Assembly (NCBI GenBank): GCA_946965045.2
Contig: OX337232.1
Coordinates: 3,224,001-3,288,000, forward strand
Direction of reading: 5' to 3'
Origin: Epithemia pelagica
Taxonomy: Eukaryota > Bacillariophyta > Bacillariophyceae > Surirellales > Surirellaceae
Length of the DNA stretch: 64,000 bases
Below are positions 19,045-29,229 of the stretch, piece by piece. Positions within the stretch are counted from its first letter, which is position 1. Each line of letters begins with the position of its first letter. The notes under the pieces are model-generated. The model was not told the DNA's origin and ran no database searches. It was given only the letters and a program-made list of their open reading frames with translations. The translations under genes and the position numbers were made by a program.

Positions 19045-21390
19045 GTAAGATGTGACTGCAACTTCCTGTAATGGACTCAAAACGTCTACTACTCAGAGTA
19101 TCGTCACGAAATAACATTCTTCATTATCACACAGTAATACCTCTGATATGATCATACTAGGTACAGATTATTTCAATATGAGGAAAACATCCAGAGTCAC
19201 GGATGTCGGAGGATTTGGTAGATGTCGGATGATGTCCGATGATGTCCGATGTCCGATGATGTATCATCCCAAAAGTTTATACAATAGGACAGCACGTCCA
19301 CCGTGTAGAACTAGTACATAAGCCACGTATGTAGGGTGTAGTACTATGTATAAGTAGAATAGAAAAGAAGGAATCTTAGTCTTATTCCCGTGATGTGGAG
19401 CGGGCAGAGACGAGAGAGGTTGTGCGTTGTGCTCTTGCTTGCGTTTTGGCATGAAGAATGAAGACCTCGTCTCCTTGAGACAAGGATACTTCCCTGGTCG
19501 TTGCCATCTCATTATTATGGACGATACTGGGGCTCTAAGTATCCAACTAATGTTTGTCGTCTGGGCGAGAGCAGTAGTGTTCTTGTCCACAGTGGCAGCA
19601 GGCATCATAGGTTATCATAGGTTTTGTTTTGTGTCGTCCTTGTAGTTGTGTTGTTGCACCTCTTTGACATCAATCAATTGTTGGATTGTTGCATTTGGAC
19701 AAGGAGTTGTTGGTTGTTGCATTGGTTGTCTGCAGTGCTTCTAGCTCGTCCATGTAGTTGTTGATTGTTGTTTTCGTCTTCATCAGGTTGTTGTTTTGGC
19801 TTCGATAGGAAAGCTGGGAAAACAAGCCTCCCAGAGCCAAGGGCACAATGCATACCATCCTCATCTCTTTTTCTCAATGTTACTGCAGTGGATTGTTGTT
19901 TTGGACACTGTCTTGTACGTTCGGTGGAGTTGATTGTTGCGCTCGTTGTCATTGTCGCTGCCATTTTCTCGTATGGGGGAGTAGATGTTTTTGCTTAAAG
20001 CAGAAGCTTCCATCGACCGACATTCATGATGGTAGTCTTCCATTGTGATCCATTTCGCTTGTCTTGGTGGCTCCTTCTCTGCGGTTGTTGCAATTGGTGT
20101 GTGGGTCAGAACATTCCAGTTGATTGCCGCATGTCATTGTCGTGGCTCTCCTTCGCCTCATGTAACATAATGCCAGCGGTGGCCATGCCCTCTCTTCTCC
20201 ACTTGATGGCCAGCATCTCCTCATTGAACTCTCCTCTGTACTGGCATTGATGTGAGCGAAGGCTTTTGCAAAAGCACCTGTGGGTTGTTGTCGTTTCGGT
20301 TTCTTGTCCTCCGACAACAAGTACTCCCTCATGGGTATGTCCAGTGAAGCGTGATGCCAGGGTTTGTGAAATTCCCTTCTGCTACATACAGCGCTTTCGT
20401 GACCCGGACAAGTGTCCAGCAAACTATTGAGTAAAACTGGTCACCATAGCCTACGAGTAGGCTATGGTACAGCGATCCTGTGCTGTGGCGCTATGTTAGG
20501 TACTGATCATCAAGATTTCTAGGACTTCTGTCCGGTAATTTTTTCCGATATCCCTAAGTTTGTCCTATAAATTAGGGCTAATGTCGGATGTTTTTATCGC
20601 CAAAAGAATATGTACTCTCCAGCCGTTGTAATTCTTCAAGAGAAATCACAAGGTTACGAGTCAATGATTGGCGGCAGGCCCAACAACTGAAGGATCACTG
20701 CTGGATTTTGAGGCAAACCGTGTTTGCGCGCGAGCCCGAAACGACATCAAACGACATCAAACGACATCAAACGACATCAAACGACATACCTTTCGACATT
20801 CCCGTTTGTTCCGTACTAGTAGAGAATGGTAAATCATATTCTATGGTATCATAATACGTACTTTGCTTTAATATTGATCCTTTGTTTTGGTTTTGTCCGT
20901 TGGGTATTGGGAGAGAATATGCGACTCACGTGTAGCTACCGGAAGTTGCAGTTGCGGCGCTGGAGGAAAACCTTCATAAGAAGAATCTTTGCTATGAGTA
21001 GCGTCAGCAACAGAATACACAGGCAGCTATAGCTAGTTTAGCTAGGTTCTCCTAGCAATGTCCAGGAGTCAGTTGAGACGTTTGGATTCCTGGGTTTCTT
21101 GTACACACAAATGAAATCTTGCTGGAGGGCATGGCAACACTGGGCACCTTTTCAGCTGTACGTGGTCCCATGCAGTATCTCGTCGCTGAGCTCTTGACGG
21201 ATGGTGCCTTTTTTATCGAGTCAAGGTCTCGGGTGGTCAAAAGCCTCCGTTCCATCACCCACCCCATGGACCCGGTGTCTCTGAGCCTAAGTGGTATTTA
21301 GATGTCGTCCCCATTCCCGTACAGCTGACAAAAGTAAAACAAAGGCAATGCTTTGGATATTGGCAGCACGACACTCGGTCAAATCATAAT
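19045..21390. other. Noncoding part of unit 2
   Basis: Near-identical to 6340-8692. It contains the 1322-bp segment at 19263-20584, the 26-bp palindrome at 20443-20468 and the decamer repeat at 20739-20787. Relative to unit 1 it lacks 7 bp (one ATTCATA) near 20853. No gene is recognised. Confidence 0.6.
19263..20584. repeat. 1322-bp segment, second copy (unit 2)
   Basis: Same length and boundaries as 6558-7879, including the ATGT words at both edges. Only isolated substitutions separate the two. Confidence 0.75.
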
Positions 21391-23154
21391 CTACGTGACC
21401 ATGTCGTCGCCCAACGTCTCTCCAGTCTCGTCCATGAGGGGTGCCGTCCACTGTATATCTCGGAGACACTCGAAGTCACGAATGGTAGCGGCAGAAACGT
21501 GAATAGGATTGGGGGGTTGCGATCGCGGACGCTTGCTTCGTCGTTGAGGCGGATGTGGAATGCAGGTGAGCATGTTCATCACGGCATCGGAAGGGCTCAG
21601 GTACACAAGATATATGTTGTCAAACGATTGGAACCATTCACTTTTGTCGCACATCCTTTTGAAAGTGGGCAAAACGTTATCGTGATCTGCGACGTGCACT
21701 TGCACTGCCCAGACGTCCTTTCCGTCCTTGCTCTTTAGAATCAAATCGATGGCAGGGAAATTCGAGTTTTTCGGTATGAAGAGCGTGTTTTCTGCCATCA
21801 TCTGAGCCGTTGGCAATTCTTGCGTCTCGAAGACCAAGCCGGAGTCCACCGAAGCAGGAAGCACATCTCTCGTTGGATCTTTGGACAGGACTAAGCTCTT
21901 GCGAAATCGCACGATGACAATCAGTTCAAAAAGACGCCCTCGAACATCATTGGAAACGTTGACTTTGGCACATACCGCGAGGAGAACCCTTTCATTTTTC
22001 TCGACAAACTGTATCAAATCGTTCCAGAAGATAGTACGGTACGCCACCAGCACAGCTGGGAAAAGAGGTACAATGAGGCCGTCTCTCCAAGCGGAGTATT
22101 TCCTGTCGTAGTACAGCACTGAGCTTGGTTCAGGTGGAATCGAGAGCAAGCAATAAACTGCAGCAAGTTTGATAGACTGGATTGCCACCGTATTCGCACT
22201 ATTTTCTGCCAACAACTGGCCGACTGCCGCACCGACGTCGCGGATACATTCAGATTCGTATCTCGCTGGCGATTCCAGATACTCCGCAACTTGCAAGGGG
22301 CACAGTCCCGTCACTTTCTTCAAACGAAGTAGTTCCTCGCCGTGATCATCATGAGCTGCCAAATGAGGCTGCCACACCAGCATTTCCTCGACTGCCAAAG
22401 ACAACGGATGATCATAGACACGAAAACCAGGATGGTTTTCTTTGTAAGCCGTTGAATTGTTTGCTGATGCGGAGACCACACACTTCATCCTGTTTCGTTT
22501 ATTCAATTGCTTCATAAGATAAAATGGGGGCGGCAACACACCGACATCTTTGGCAGTCGAGAACTGAGGCCGGGCGAATATTCTGTTGATTTGGTCAAAC
22601 ACGAAGAACCAATCCTTGTCGATGGTCGGAAGAAGGTCTTCAATGCGATCAATTATCGTCAGCAACGTATCCGTTGTCACCATAGCACGGTCAATACCAA
22701 TTGCTTGTGTGCTGGACTTGATCGAACGGCACATAGCCTGCAACAAGCCAAAATTATCCTTCCACTCTTCACAGGTCGGAATGAACGTGACGATTGCGCC
22801 GCGCGCTCTCAGTCTACGAACCAGGTTGACCATTGAATGAGATTTCCCAATGCCCTGCGGGCCGCGCACAAAGAGACCCTTCACTTGATTCTCGTGAATC
22901 AGAAGTTCTTCCATCTTCTCGACGATATCGGGTCGATAAAGGACGCCTGAACGACTAGTTTTTTCGAACCGCTCCACGGGAAAGCTCGCCGGCAATTCAA
23001 CTGCAAAATCCATGGGATGCATCTTGACCGCAGGGTCAAGATGATGACCATGCTCTTCAACAGCGGCAAATTCCTTCAACGCCTGCAAAAATTTGTCCAT
23101 GATCTGCTCCATTGTCGCCAATGCAATGCAATAGGAGTACAAGTTTTTTTTCAA
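21391..23154 (-). CDS. Crinkler/RHS-like P-loop NTPase with C-terminal REase-fold domain, copy 2
   Basis: It has 587 codons and is almost identical to copy 1. The only residue difference noticed is Glu instead of Asp at position 130 (TCEEWKDN), with a few silent changes. Walker A, the Walker B strand and the Glu410/Asp470/Gln485 residues of the nuclease-like domain are all kept. It sits in the same place in its unit as copy 1, between the noncoding stretch and the TrhO-flank copy, and is transcribed towards the dehydrogenase fragment. Near identity suggests recent duplication or gene conversion. The function is inferred from the family only. Confidence 0.72.
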   Translation of the reverse strand: MKKNLYSYCIALATMEQIMDKFLQALKEFAAVEEHGHHLDPAVKMHPMDFAVELPASFPVERFEKTSRSGVLYRPDIVEKMEELLIHENQVKGLFVRGPQGIGKSHSMVNLVRRLRARGAIVTFIPTCEEWKDNFGLLQAMCRSIKSSTQAIGIDRAMVTTDTLLTIIDRIEDLLPTIDKDWFFVFDQINRIFARPQFSTAKDVGVLPPPFYLMKQLNKRNRMKCVVSASANNSTAYKENHPGFRVYDHPLSLAVEEMLVWQPHLAAHDDHGEELLRLKKVTGLCPLQVAEYLESPARYESECIRDVGAAVGQLLAENSANTVAIQSIKLAAVYCLLSIPPEPSSVLYYDRKYSAWRDGLIVPLFPAVLVAYRTIFWNDLIQFVEKNERVLLAVCAKVNVSNDVRGRLFELIVIVRFRKSLVLSKDPTRDVLPASVDSGLVFETQELPTAQMMAENTLFIPKNSNFPAIDLILKSKDGKDVWAVQVHVADHDNVLPTFKRMCDKSEWFQSFDNIYLVYLSPSDAVMNMLTCIPHPPQRRSKRPRSQPPNPIHVSAATIRDFECLRDIQWTAPLMDETGETLGDDMVT

Positions 23155-23850
23155 AAGAACGACGCTGCTCTACTTTATGTCCAATTGCCTGCTGTCGCCC
23201 TTGCTGTTGTAGTAAGGCTACTACTTCTGGTTGATTGTGGCATTTGACAGCATAGCTGCCGGGTGACAAACCAGACGTAAGGAACGCTGCGGTGTGGCTA
23301 CACGAAATTAAACCCTCTTAGCCACCCCCGCTAGGGGTTGCCCCATCTCTCTGGTGTCCGGTCTAGTCGGTAGGCATATCTCATTTTCACAACCACGTTA
23401 ACAACACGACAATCAAACTTTGTTGTTGCTGGTGACCTCCTATGATCACCCCATCATGATCCGGCCATCGTGTGATTCATATTAGTACCATGGTAGTGCC
23501 TTGTGAGCGGCACAGTGCATGAGGGTCACTCTAGGCAAGGATGAAAATAGTGGCCCAGCATTATGGATTATGGCACGACACGAGAACATGATGGCCCCCA
23601 AAACACATGGGAATAGAGGTCCTGCTGTCGATACACTCCGTTACTACTGTTATGTATATTGTGTACCATTAGGTGCCGAAACAATGAATGATAAGAGCCA
23701 TACATCCCTCTGAGATGCTTCGTTCGAAATGGTGAGGCGTTGCTTCCGTATGACCGTGCCACGAGGCATGGTGCCTGTGAACCAGCTCCACAATAGACTC
23801 AATCTTCATATTTAGGCCATGCAGATGTATCCTACGCTATTGGTTAGGCA
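23155..23850. other. Upstream region of NTPase copy 2
   Basis: Repeat of 10457-11152 with scattered substitutions. No gene is seen; it presumably carries the NTPase promoter. Confidence 0.5.
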
Positions 23851-24422
23851 GAATAGTGCCATCCTCGACGATGGTCTAGGTAGGTAGTAGTAGCTACCAT
23901 TTGAGTCAACAGAACGCCCGACCCAACCTTTCAATGAATCCAAAATGGAAAATCACGCATTGAGTCAAAAACACATCCAGTTGCATAAGTCGTGTCCCTA
24001 AACGGTGTCATCAAAGCAGAAGACATCAAACCATCTATTGCCTGAAAACAAGAGAAAGAGCCAGAGACTCGTGTGAGAATAGGCAGCAAGGGACAGACTA
24101 CAAGATCACAGAGAAACAAAAAGAGAGTCTGTCCAAAGGGTTGATTTCAGTGGCCAGAAAATGACCCGCAAAACCAGAATTTGACTCCGTCTGTTTTCAC
24201 AAGCACCTCATCACCAACAGGCCACCTTCCGGCAAAGGACGATGTACCTGCGAAGTATCTTTATTCTCTCGATTGTTTCATATAATGTGAACCCACATGT
24301 CAAGCAAACTTACATTGTGTAAAAGTCACATGGCTGAGTCCAATCGGCAAAGGCAAGGTTGTAGAATCGACAGCGTGTTCGTCCTCTTCTTCTGAATTAA
24401 CGGTACCACCGCATTTTCGTTT
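23851..24422. repeat. Copy of the TrhO 3' flank (unit 3)
   Basis: Matches 11153-11724 and 33313-33883. No coding content is recognised. Confidence 0.85.
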
Positions 24423-25302
24423 CCGCAAACATACAGCATTCTTCGTCACCAATGTGGGTCCCCAATGGGTGGATATTCGGTATCTCGAGGATGGACCGAT
24501 GGCCACACGGACAAGTCTTCGTCTCGGGAATGAGACATTGTGGGTTTGGCTGTATCCTCCGAATCAACTCGCAAACGTTTGGTGATGGGTCGAAAGTACT
24601 GGACCTTGAACTTTTTCTGGTCCTCCGACATTCGTGGCAATGTCTGTTGCGACACGGATGCATAGGGTTCCATGGCTCGTTTGGCATCTCGTACCGACTG
24701 CAACTCCACGACACAGGATCCATAAAAGGCATTGGTTCGACGGTCCGTCAACCAATGGAGGATTGCAATGGGTCCCAACAGAGCTTCTAATTTCGTTCTG
24801 GTTATAGTCAAGGGCAATCTCGAGAGATACAGACAGGTATCACGAAACACTTCAGTACGAGTATCAGGTTTGTCAAACAACGTTTCGAGTGTGCCGTTTC
24901 TTCGTTTGGTTGCTTCCCTCCTGCTGGAGTTGTTCGGCTCGTTGTTTCGTGTGGACCAAATTGGGTCGTACCGTGGGAGCCTGATATCCTTCTTGACAGA
25001 GGGGACACTGCAAGGTTTTGGGATGGGCCGTGGCATGCGACACACAGGAGGGACACACAATGACGGGGACACCACAAACGACCGTCGATTCCGTCGTCGT
25101 CGTCGACTTGTTGGATTTGCCCGTGCTGCAGTGGAATTGTCCCCGATACTGGGTGCATACGCCGTGACACACGACGCAGGTGGGCAAAAAGGCGGCGGCC
25201 GTGGTGGACCTGGCACATTCCAATTCGACCTGATCCAAGGGTTTTTCGGCCGGAACTTGTTCCATGCGTCGATCAAACAAATAATTCTTGCCCTTCCACA
25301 AA
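24423..25302 (-). pseudogene. TrhO/rhodanese gene tail, unit 3
   Basis: Third truncated copy, with the RRM-side stop at 24446. It shares the 11-nt deletion and the breakpoint with units 1 and 2, so these lesions predate the amplification. It has a few private substitutions in the Cys-rich part. Confidence 0.88.
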
Positions 25303-25513
25303 GCAGGTCGAATGCGACGATGCAACTTGACCATTGACAAATGTTTGGCGACATCTTCCGTCATTGTCACGGGTGTTCCTTCAGCAAACTATCGTCTTCC
25401 CACCAATCTTGTGCAAGATGGTGTCACCATTGTCAATGTTTCCGAATTTCCCAGTGTGGACGAAACGGCGCTTGTACGACGAGGAGTCAGGGTCAACTAC
25501 GTACCACAAGTTG
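25303..25513 (+). pseudogene. Methylenetetrahydrofolate dehydrogenase exon fragment, uninterrupted
   Basis: This 211-bp exon remnant is continuous and shows the state before copia insertion. It reads through VIVTGVPSANYRLPT and VNVSEF to YVPQVG and then a GTAAGA splice donor, as expected near the C-terminus of an MTD1-like NAD-dependent methylenetetrahydrofolate dehydrogenase. It is joined on the left to the TrhO tail in opposite orientation. Preceding and following exons are missing. Confidence 0.75.
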
Positions 25514-26527
25514 GTAAGATGTGACTGCAACTTCCTGTAATGGACTCAAAACGTCTACTACTCAGAGTATCGTCACGATATAACATTCTTCATTATCACA
25601 CAGTAATACCTCTGATATGATCATACTAGGTACAGATTATTTCAATATGAGGAAAACATCCAGAGTCACGGATGTCGGAGGATTTGGTAGATGTCGGATG
25701 ATGTCCGATGATGTCCGATGTCCGATGATGTCGGATGTTTTTATCGCCAAAAGAATATGTACTCTCCAGCCGTTGTAATTCTTCAAGAGAAATCACAAGG
25801 TTACGAGTCAATGATTGGCGGCAGGCCCATCAACTGAAGGATCACCGCTGGATTTTGAGGCAAACCGTGTTTGCGCGCGAGCCCGAAACGACATCAAACA
25901 ACATCAAACGACATCAAACGACATACCTTTCGACATTCCCGTTTGTTCCGTACTAGTAGAGAATGGTAAATCATATTCTATGGTATCATAATACGTACTT
26001 TGCTTTAATATTGATCCTTTGTTTTGGTTTTGTCCGTTGGGTATTGGGAGAGAATATGCGACTCACGTGTAGCTACCGGAAGTTGCAGTTGCGGCGCTGG
26101 AGGAAAACCTTCATAAGAAGAATCTTTGCTATGAGTAGCGTCAGCAACAGAATACACAGGCAGCTATAGCTAGTTTAGCTAGGTTCTCCTAGCAATGTCC
26201 AGGAGTCAGTTGAGACGTTTGGATTCCTGGGTTTCTTGTACACACAAATGAAATCTTGCTGGAGGGCATGGCAACACTGGGCACCTTTTCAGCTGTACGT
26301 GGTCCCATGCAGTATCTCGTCGCTGAGCTCTTGACGGATGATGCCTTTTTTATCGAGTCAAGGTCTCGGGTGGTCAAAAGCCTCCGTTCCATCACCCACC
26401 CCATGGACCCGGTGCCTCTGAGCCTAAGTGGTATTTAGATGTCGTCCCCATTCCCGTACAGCTGACAAAAGTAAAACAAAGGCAATGCTTTGGATATTGG
26501 CAGCACGACACTCGTTCAAATCATAAT
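25514..26527. other. Noncoding part of unit 3, short form
   Basis: Equivalent to 6340-8692 but without the 1322-bp segment; the joint is at 25731/25732. The decamer repeat is at 25884-25924 with one copy fewer. No gene is recognised. Confidence 0.6.
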
Positions 26528-28291
26528 CTACGTGACCATGTCGTCGCCCAACGTCTCTCCAGTCTCGTCCATGAGGGGTGCCGTCCACTGTATATCTCGG
26601 AGACACTCGAAGTCACGAATGGTAGCGGCAGAAACGTGAATAGGATTGGGGGGTTGCGATCGCGGACGCTTGCTTCGTCGTTGAGGCGGATGTGGAATGC
26701 AGGTGAGCATGTTCATCACGGCATCGGAAGGGCTCAGGTACACAAGATATATGTTGTCAAACGATTGGAACCATTCACTATTGTCGCACATCCTTCTTAA
26801 AGTGGGCAAAACGTTATCGTGATCTGCGACGTGCACTTGCACTGCCCAGACGTCCTTTCCGTCCTTGCTCTTTAGAATCAAATCGATGGCAGGGAAATTC
26901 GAGTTTTTCGGTATGAAGAACGTGTTTTCTGCCATCATCTGAGCCGTTGGCAATTCTTGCGTCTCGAAGACCAAGCCGGAGTCCACCGAAGCAGGAAGCA
27001 CATCTCTCGTTGGATCTTTGGACAGGACTAAGTTCTTGCGAAATCGCACGATGACAATCAGTTCAAAAAGACGCCCTCGAACATCATTGGAAACGTTGAC
27101 TTTGGCACATACCGCGAGGAGAACCCTTTCATTTTTCTCGACAAACTGTATCAAATCGTTCCAGAAGATAGTACGGTACGCCACCAGCACAGCTGGGAAA
27201 AGAGGTACAATGAGGCCGTCTCTCCAAGCGGAGTATTTCCTGTCGTAGTACAGCACTGAGCTTGGTTCAGGTGGAATCGAGAGCAAGCAATAAACTGCAG
27301 CAAGTTTGATAGACTGGATTGCCACCGTATTCGCACTATTTTCTGCCAACAACTGGCCGACTGCCGCACCGACGTCGCGGATACATTCAGATTCGTATCT
27401 CGCTGGCGATTCCAGATACTCCGCAACTTGCAAGGGGCACAGTCCCGTCACTTTCTTCAAACGAAGCAGTTCCTCGCCGTGATCATCATGAGCTGCCAAA
27501 TGAGGCTGCCACACCAGCATTTCCTCGACTGTCAAAGACAACGGATGATCATAGACACGAAAACCAGGATGGTTTTCTTTGTAAGCCGTTGAATTGTTTG
27601 CTGATGCGGAGACCACACACTTCATCCTGTTTCGTTTATTCAATTCCTTCATAAGATAAAATGGGGGCGGCAACACACCGACATCTTTGGCAGTCGAGAA
27701 CTGAGGCCGGGCGAATATTCTGTTGATTTGGTCAAACACGAAGAACCAATCCTTGTCGATGGTCGGAAGAAGGTCTTCAATGCGATCAATTATCGTCAGC
27801 AACGTATCCGTTGTCACCATAGCACGGTCAATACCAATTGCTTGTGTGCTGGACTTGATCGAACGGCACATAGCCTGCAACAAGTCAAAATTATCCCACC
27901 ATTCTTCACAGGTCGGAATGAACGTGACGATTGCGCCGCGCGCTCTCAGTCTACGAACCAGGTTGACCATTGAATGAGATTTCCCAATACCCTGCGGGCC
28001 GCGCACAAAGAGACCCTTCACTTGACTCTCGTTCATCAGAAGTTCTTCCATCTTCTCGACGATATCGGGTCGATAAAGGACGCCTGAACGAATAGTTTTT
28101 TCGAACCGCTCCACCGGAAAGCTCGCCGGCAATTCAACTGCAAAATCCATGGGATGCATCTTGACCGCAGGGTCAAGATGATGACCATGCTCTTCAACAG
28201 CGGCAAATTCCTTCAACGCCTGCAAAAATTTGTCCATGATCTGCTCCATTGTCGCCAATGCAATGCAATAGGAGTACAAGTTTCTTTTCAA
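26528..28291 (-). CDS. Crinkler/RHS-like P-loop NTPase with C-terminal REase-fold domain, copy 3
   Basis: It is 587 codons, the same length as copies 1 and 2, with about a dozen residue changes (for example TCEEWWDNFDLLQ, MKELNKRN, RKNLVLS, ENTFFIP). All signature residues are unchanged: the GPQGIGKS loop, the VFDQ strand, GRLFE and FPAIDLIL/VQVHV. No frame lesion has accumulated although neighbouring fragments in the same unit are broken, which hints at selection on this gene. The changes cluster in the segment after Walker A and in the last 150 residues. Confidence 0.72.
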   Translation of the reverse strand: MKRNLYSYCIALATMEQIMDKFLQALKEFAAVEEHGHHLDPAVKMHPMDFAVELPASFPVERFEKTIRSGVLYRPDIVEKMEELLMNESQVKGLFVRGPQGIGKSHSMVNLVRRLRARGAIVTFIPTCEEWWDNFDLLQAMCRSIKSSTQAIGIDRAMVTTDTLLTIIDRIEDLLPTIDKDWFFVFDQINRIFARPQFSTAKDVGVLPPPFYLMKELNKRNRMKCVVSASANNSTAYKENHPGFRVYDHPLSLTVEEMLVWQPHLAAHDDHGEELLRLKKVTGLCPLQVAEYLESPARYESECIRDVGAAVGQLLAENSANTVAIQSIKLAAVYCLLSIPPEPSSVLYYDRKYSAWRDGLIVPLFPAVLVAYRTIFWNDLIQFVEKNERVLLAVCAKVNVSNDVRGRLFELIVIVRFRKNLVLSKDPTRDVLPASVDSGLVFETQELPTAQMMAENTFFIPKNSNFPAIDLILKSKDGKDVWAVQVHVADHDNVLPTLRRMCDNSEWFQSFDNIYLVYLSPSDAVMNMLTCIPHPPQRRSKRPRSQPPNPIHVSAATIRDFECLRDIQWTAPLMDETGETLGDDMVT

Positions 28292-28971
28292 AAGAACGAC
28301 GCTGCTCTACTCTATGTCCAATTGCCTGCTGTCGCCCTTGCTGTTGTAGTAAGGCTACTACTTCTGGTTGATTGTGGCATTTGACAGCATAGCTGCCGGG
28401 TGACAAACCAGACGTAAGGAACGCTGCGGTGTGGCTACACGAAATTAAACCCTCTTAGCCACCCCCGCTAGGGGGTGCGCCATCTCTCTGGTGTCCTGTC
28501 TAGTCGGTAGGCATATCTCATTTTCACAACCACGTTAACAACACGACAATCAAACTTTGTTGTTGCTGGTGACCTCCTATGATCACCCCATCATGATCCG
28601 GCCATCGTGTGATTCATATTAGTACCATGGTAGTGCCTTGTGAGCGGCACAGTACATGAGGGTCACTCTAGGCAAGGATGAAAATAGTGGCCCAGCATTA
28701 TGGATTATGGCACGACACGAGACCATGATGGCCCCCAAAACACATGGGAATAGAGGTCCTGCTGTCGATACACTCCGTTACTACTGTTATGTATATTGTG
28801 TACCATTAGGTGCCGAAACAATGAATGATAAGAGCCATACATCCCTCTGAGATGCTTCGTTCGAAATGGTGAGGCGTTGCTTCCGTATGACCGTGCCACG
28901 AGGCATGGTGCCTGTGAACCAGCTCCACAATAGACTCAACCTTCATATTTAGGCCATGCAGATGTATCCTA
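28292..28971. other. Upstream region of NTPase copy 3
   Basis: Homologous to 10457-11136. It ends at the 13-bp word CGCTATTGGTTAG, where the gag/RT element begins. No gene is seen. Confidence 0.5.
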
Positions 28972-29090
28972 CGCTATTGGTTAGAGGCCTATGACTCGCC
29001 CGACAGGTACCAAGTGTCAAAATAGGTGCACAACAACAGGTGCAACACCGAGGTCCGTGTTGTTATCGCTATGGATGGAATGAGTTATGC
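28972..29090 (+). repeat. Left 119-bp direct repeat of the gag/RT element
   Basis: It starts with CGCTATTGGTTAG, which is also native unit sequence in units 1 and 2 (11137-11149), and ends with GAGTTATGC. It is not bounded by TG...CA. Confidence 0.85.
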
Positions 29091-29229
29091 TTGTTGTTGC
29101 GTGCAGACGAATGACGGACGACGCGCGTGCCATCCCCATGCGACCAAGGTGTCACGCACATTGCCAGTTGCCAGTCTCATTCTTTTCTCTGCCGTCACGA
29201 GAGACCGTTTGGAATAGATTAGATTAACC

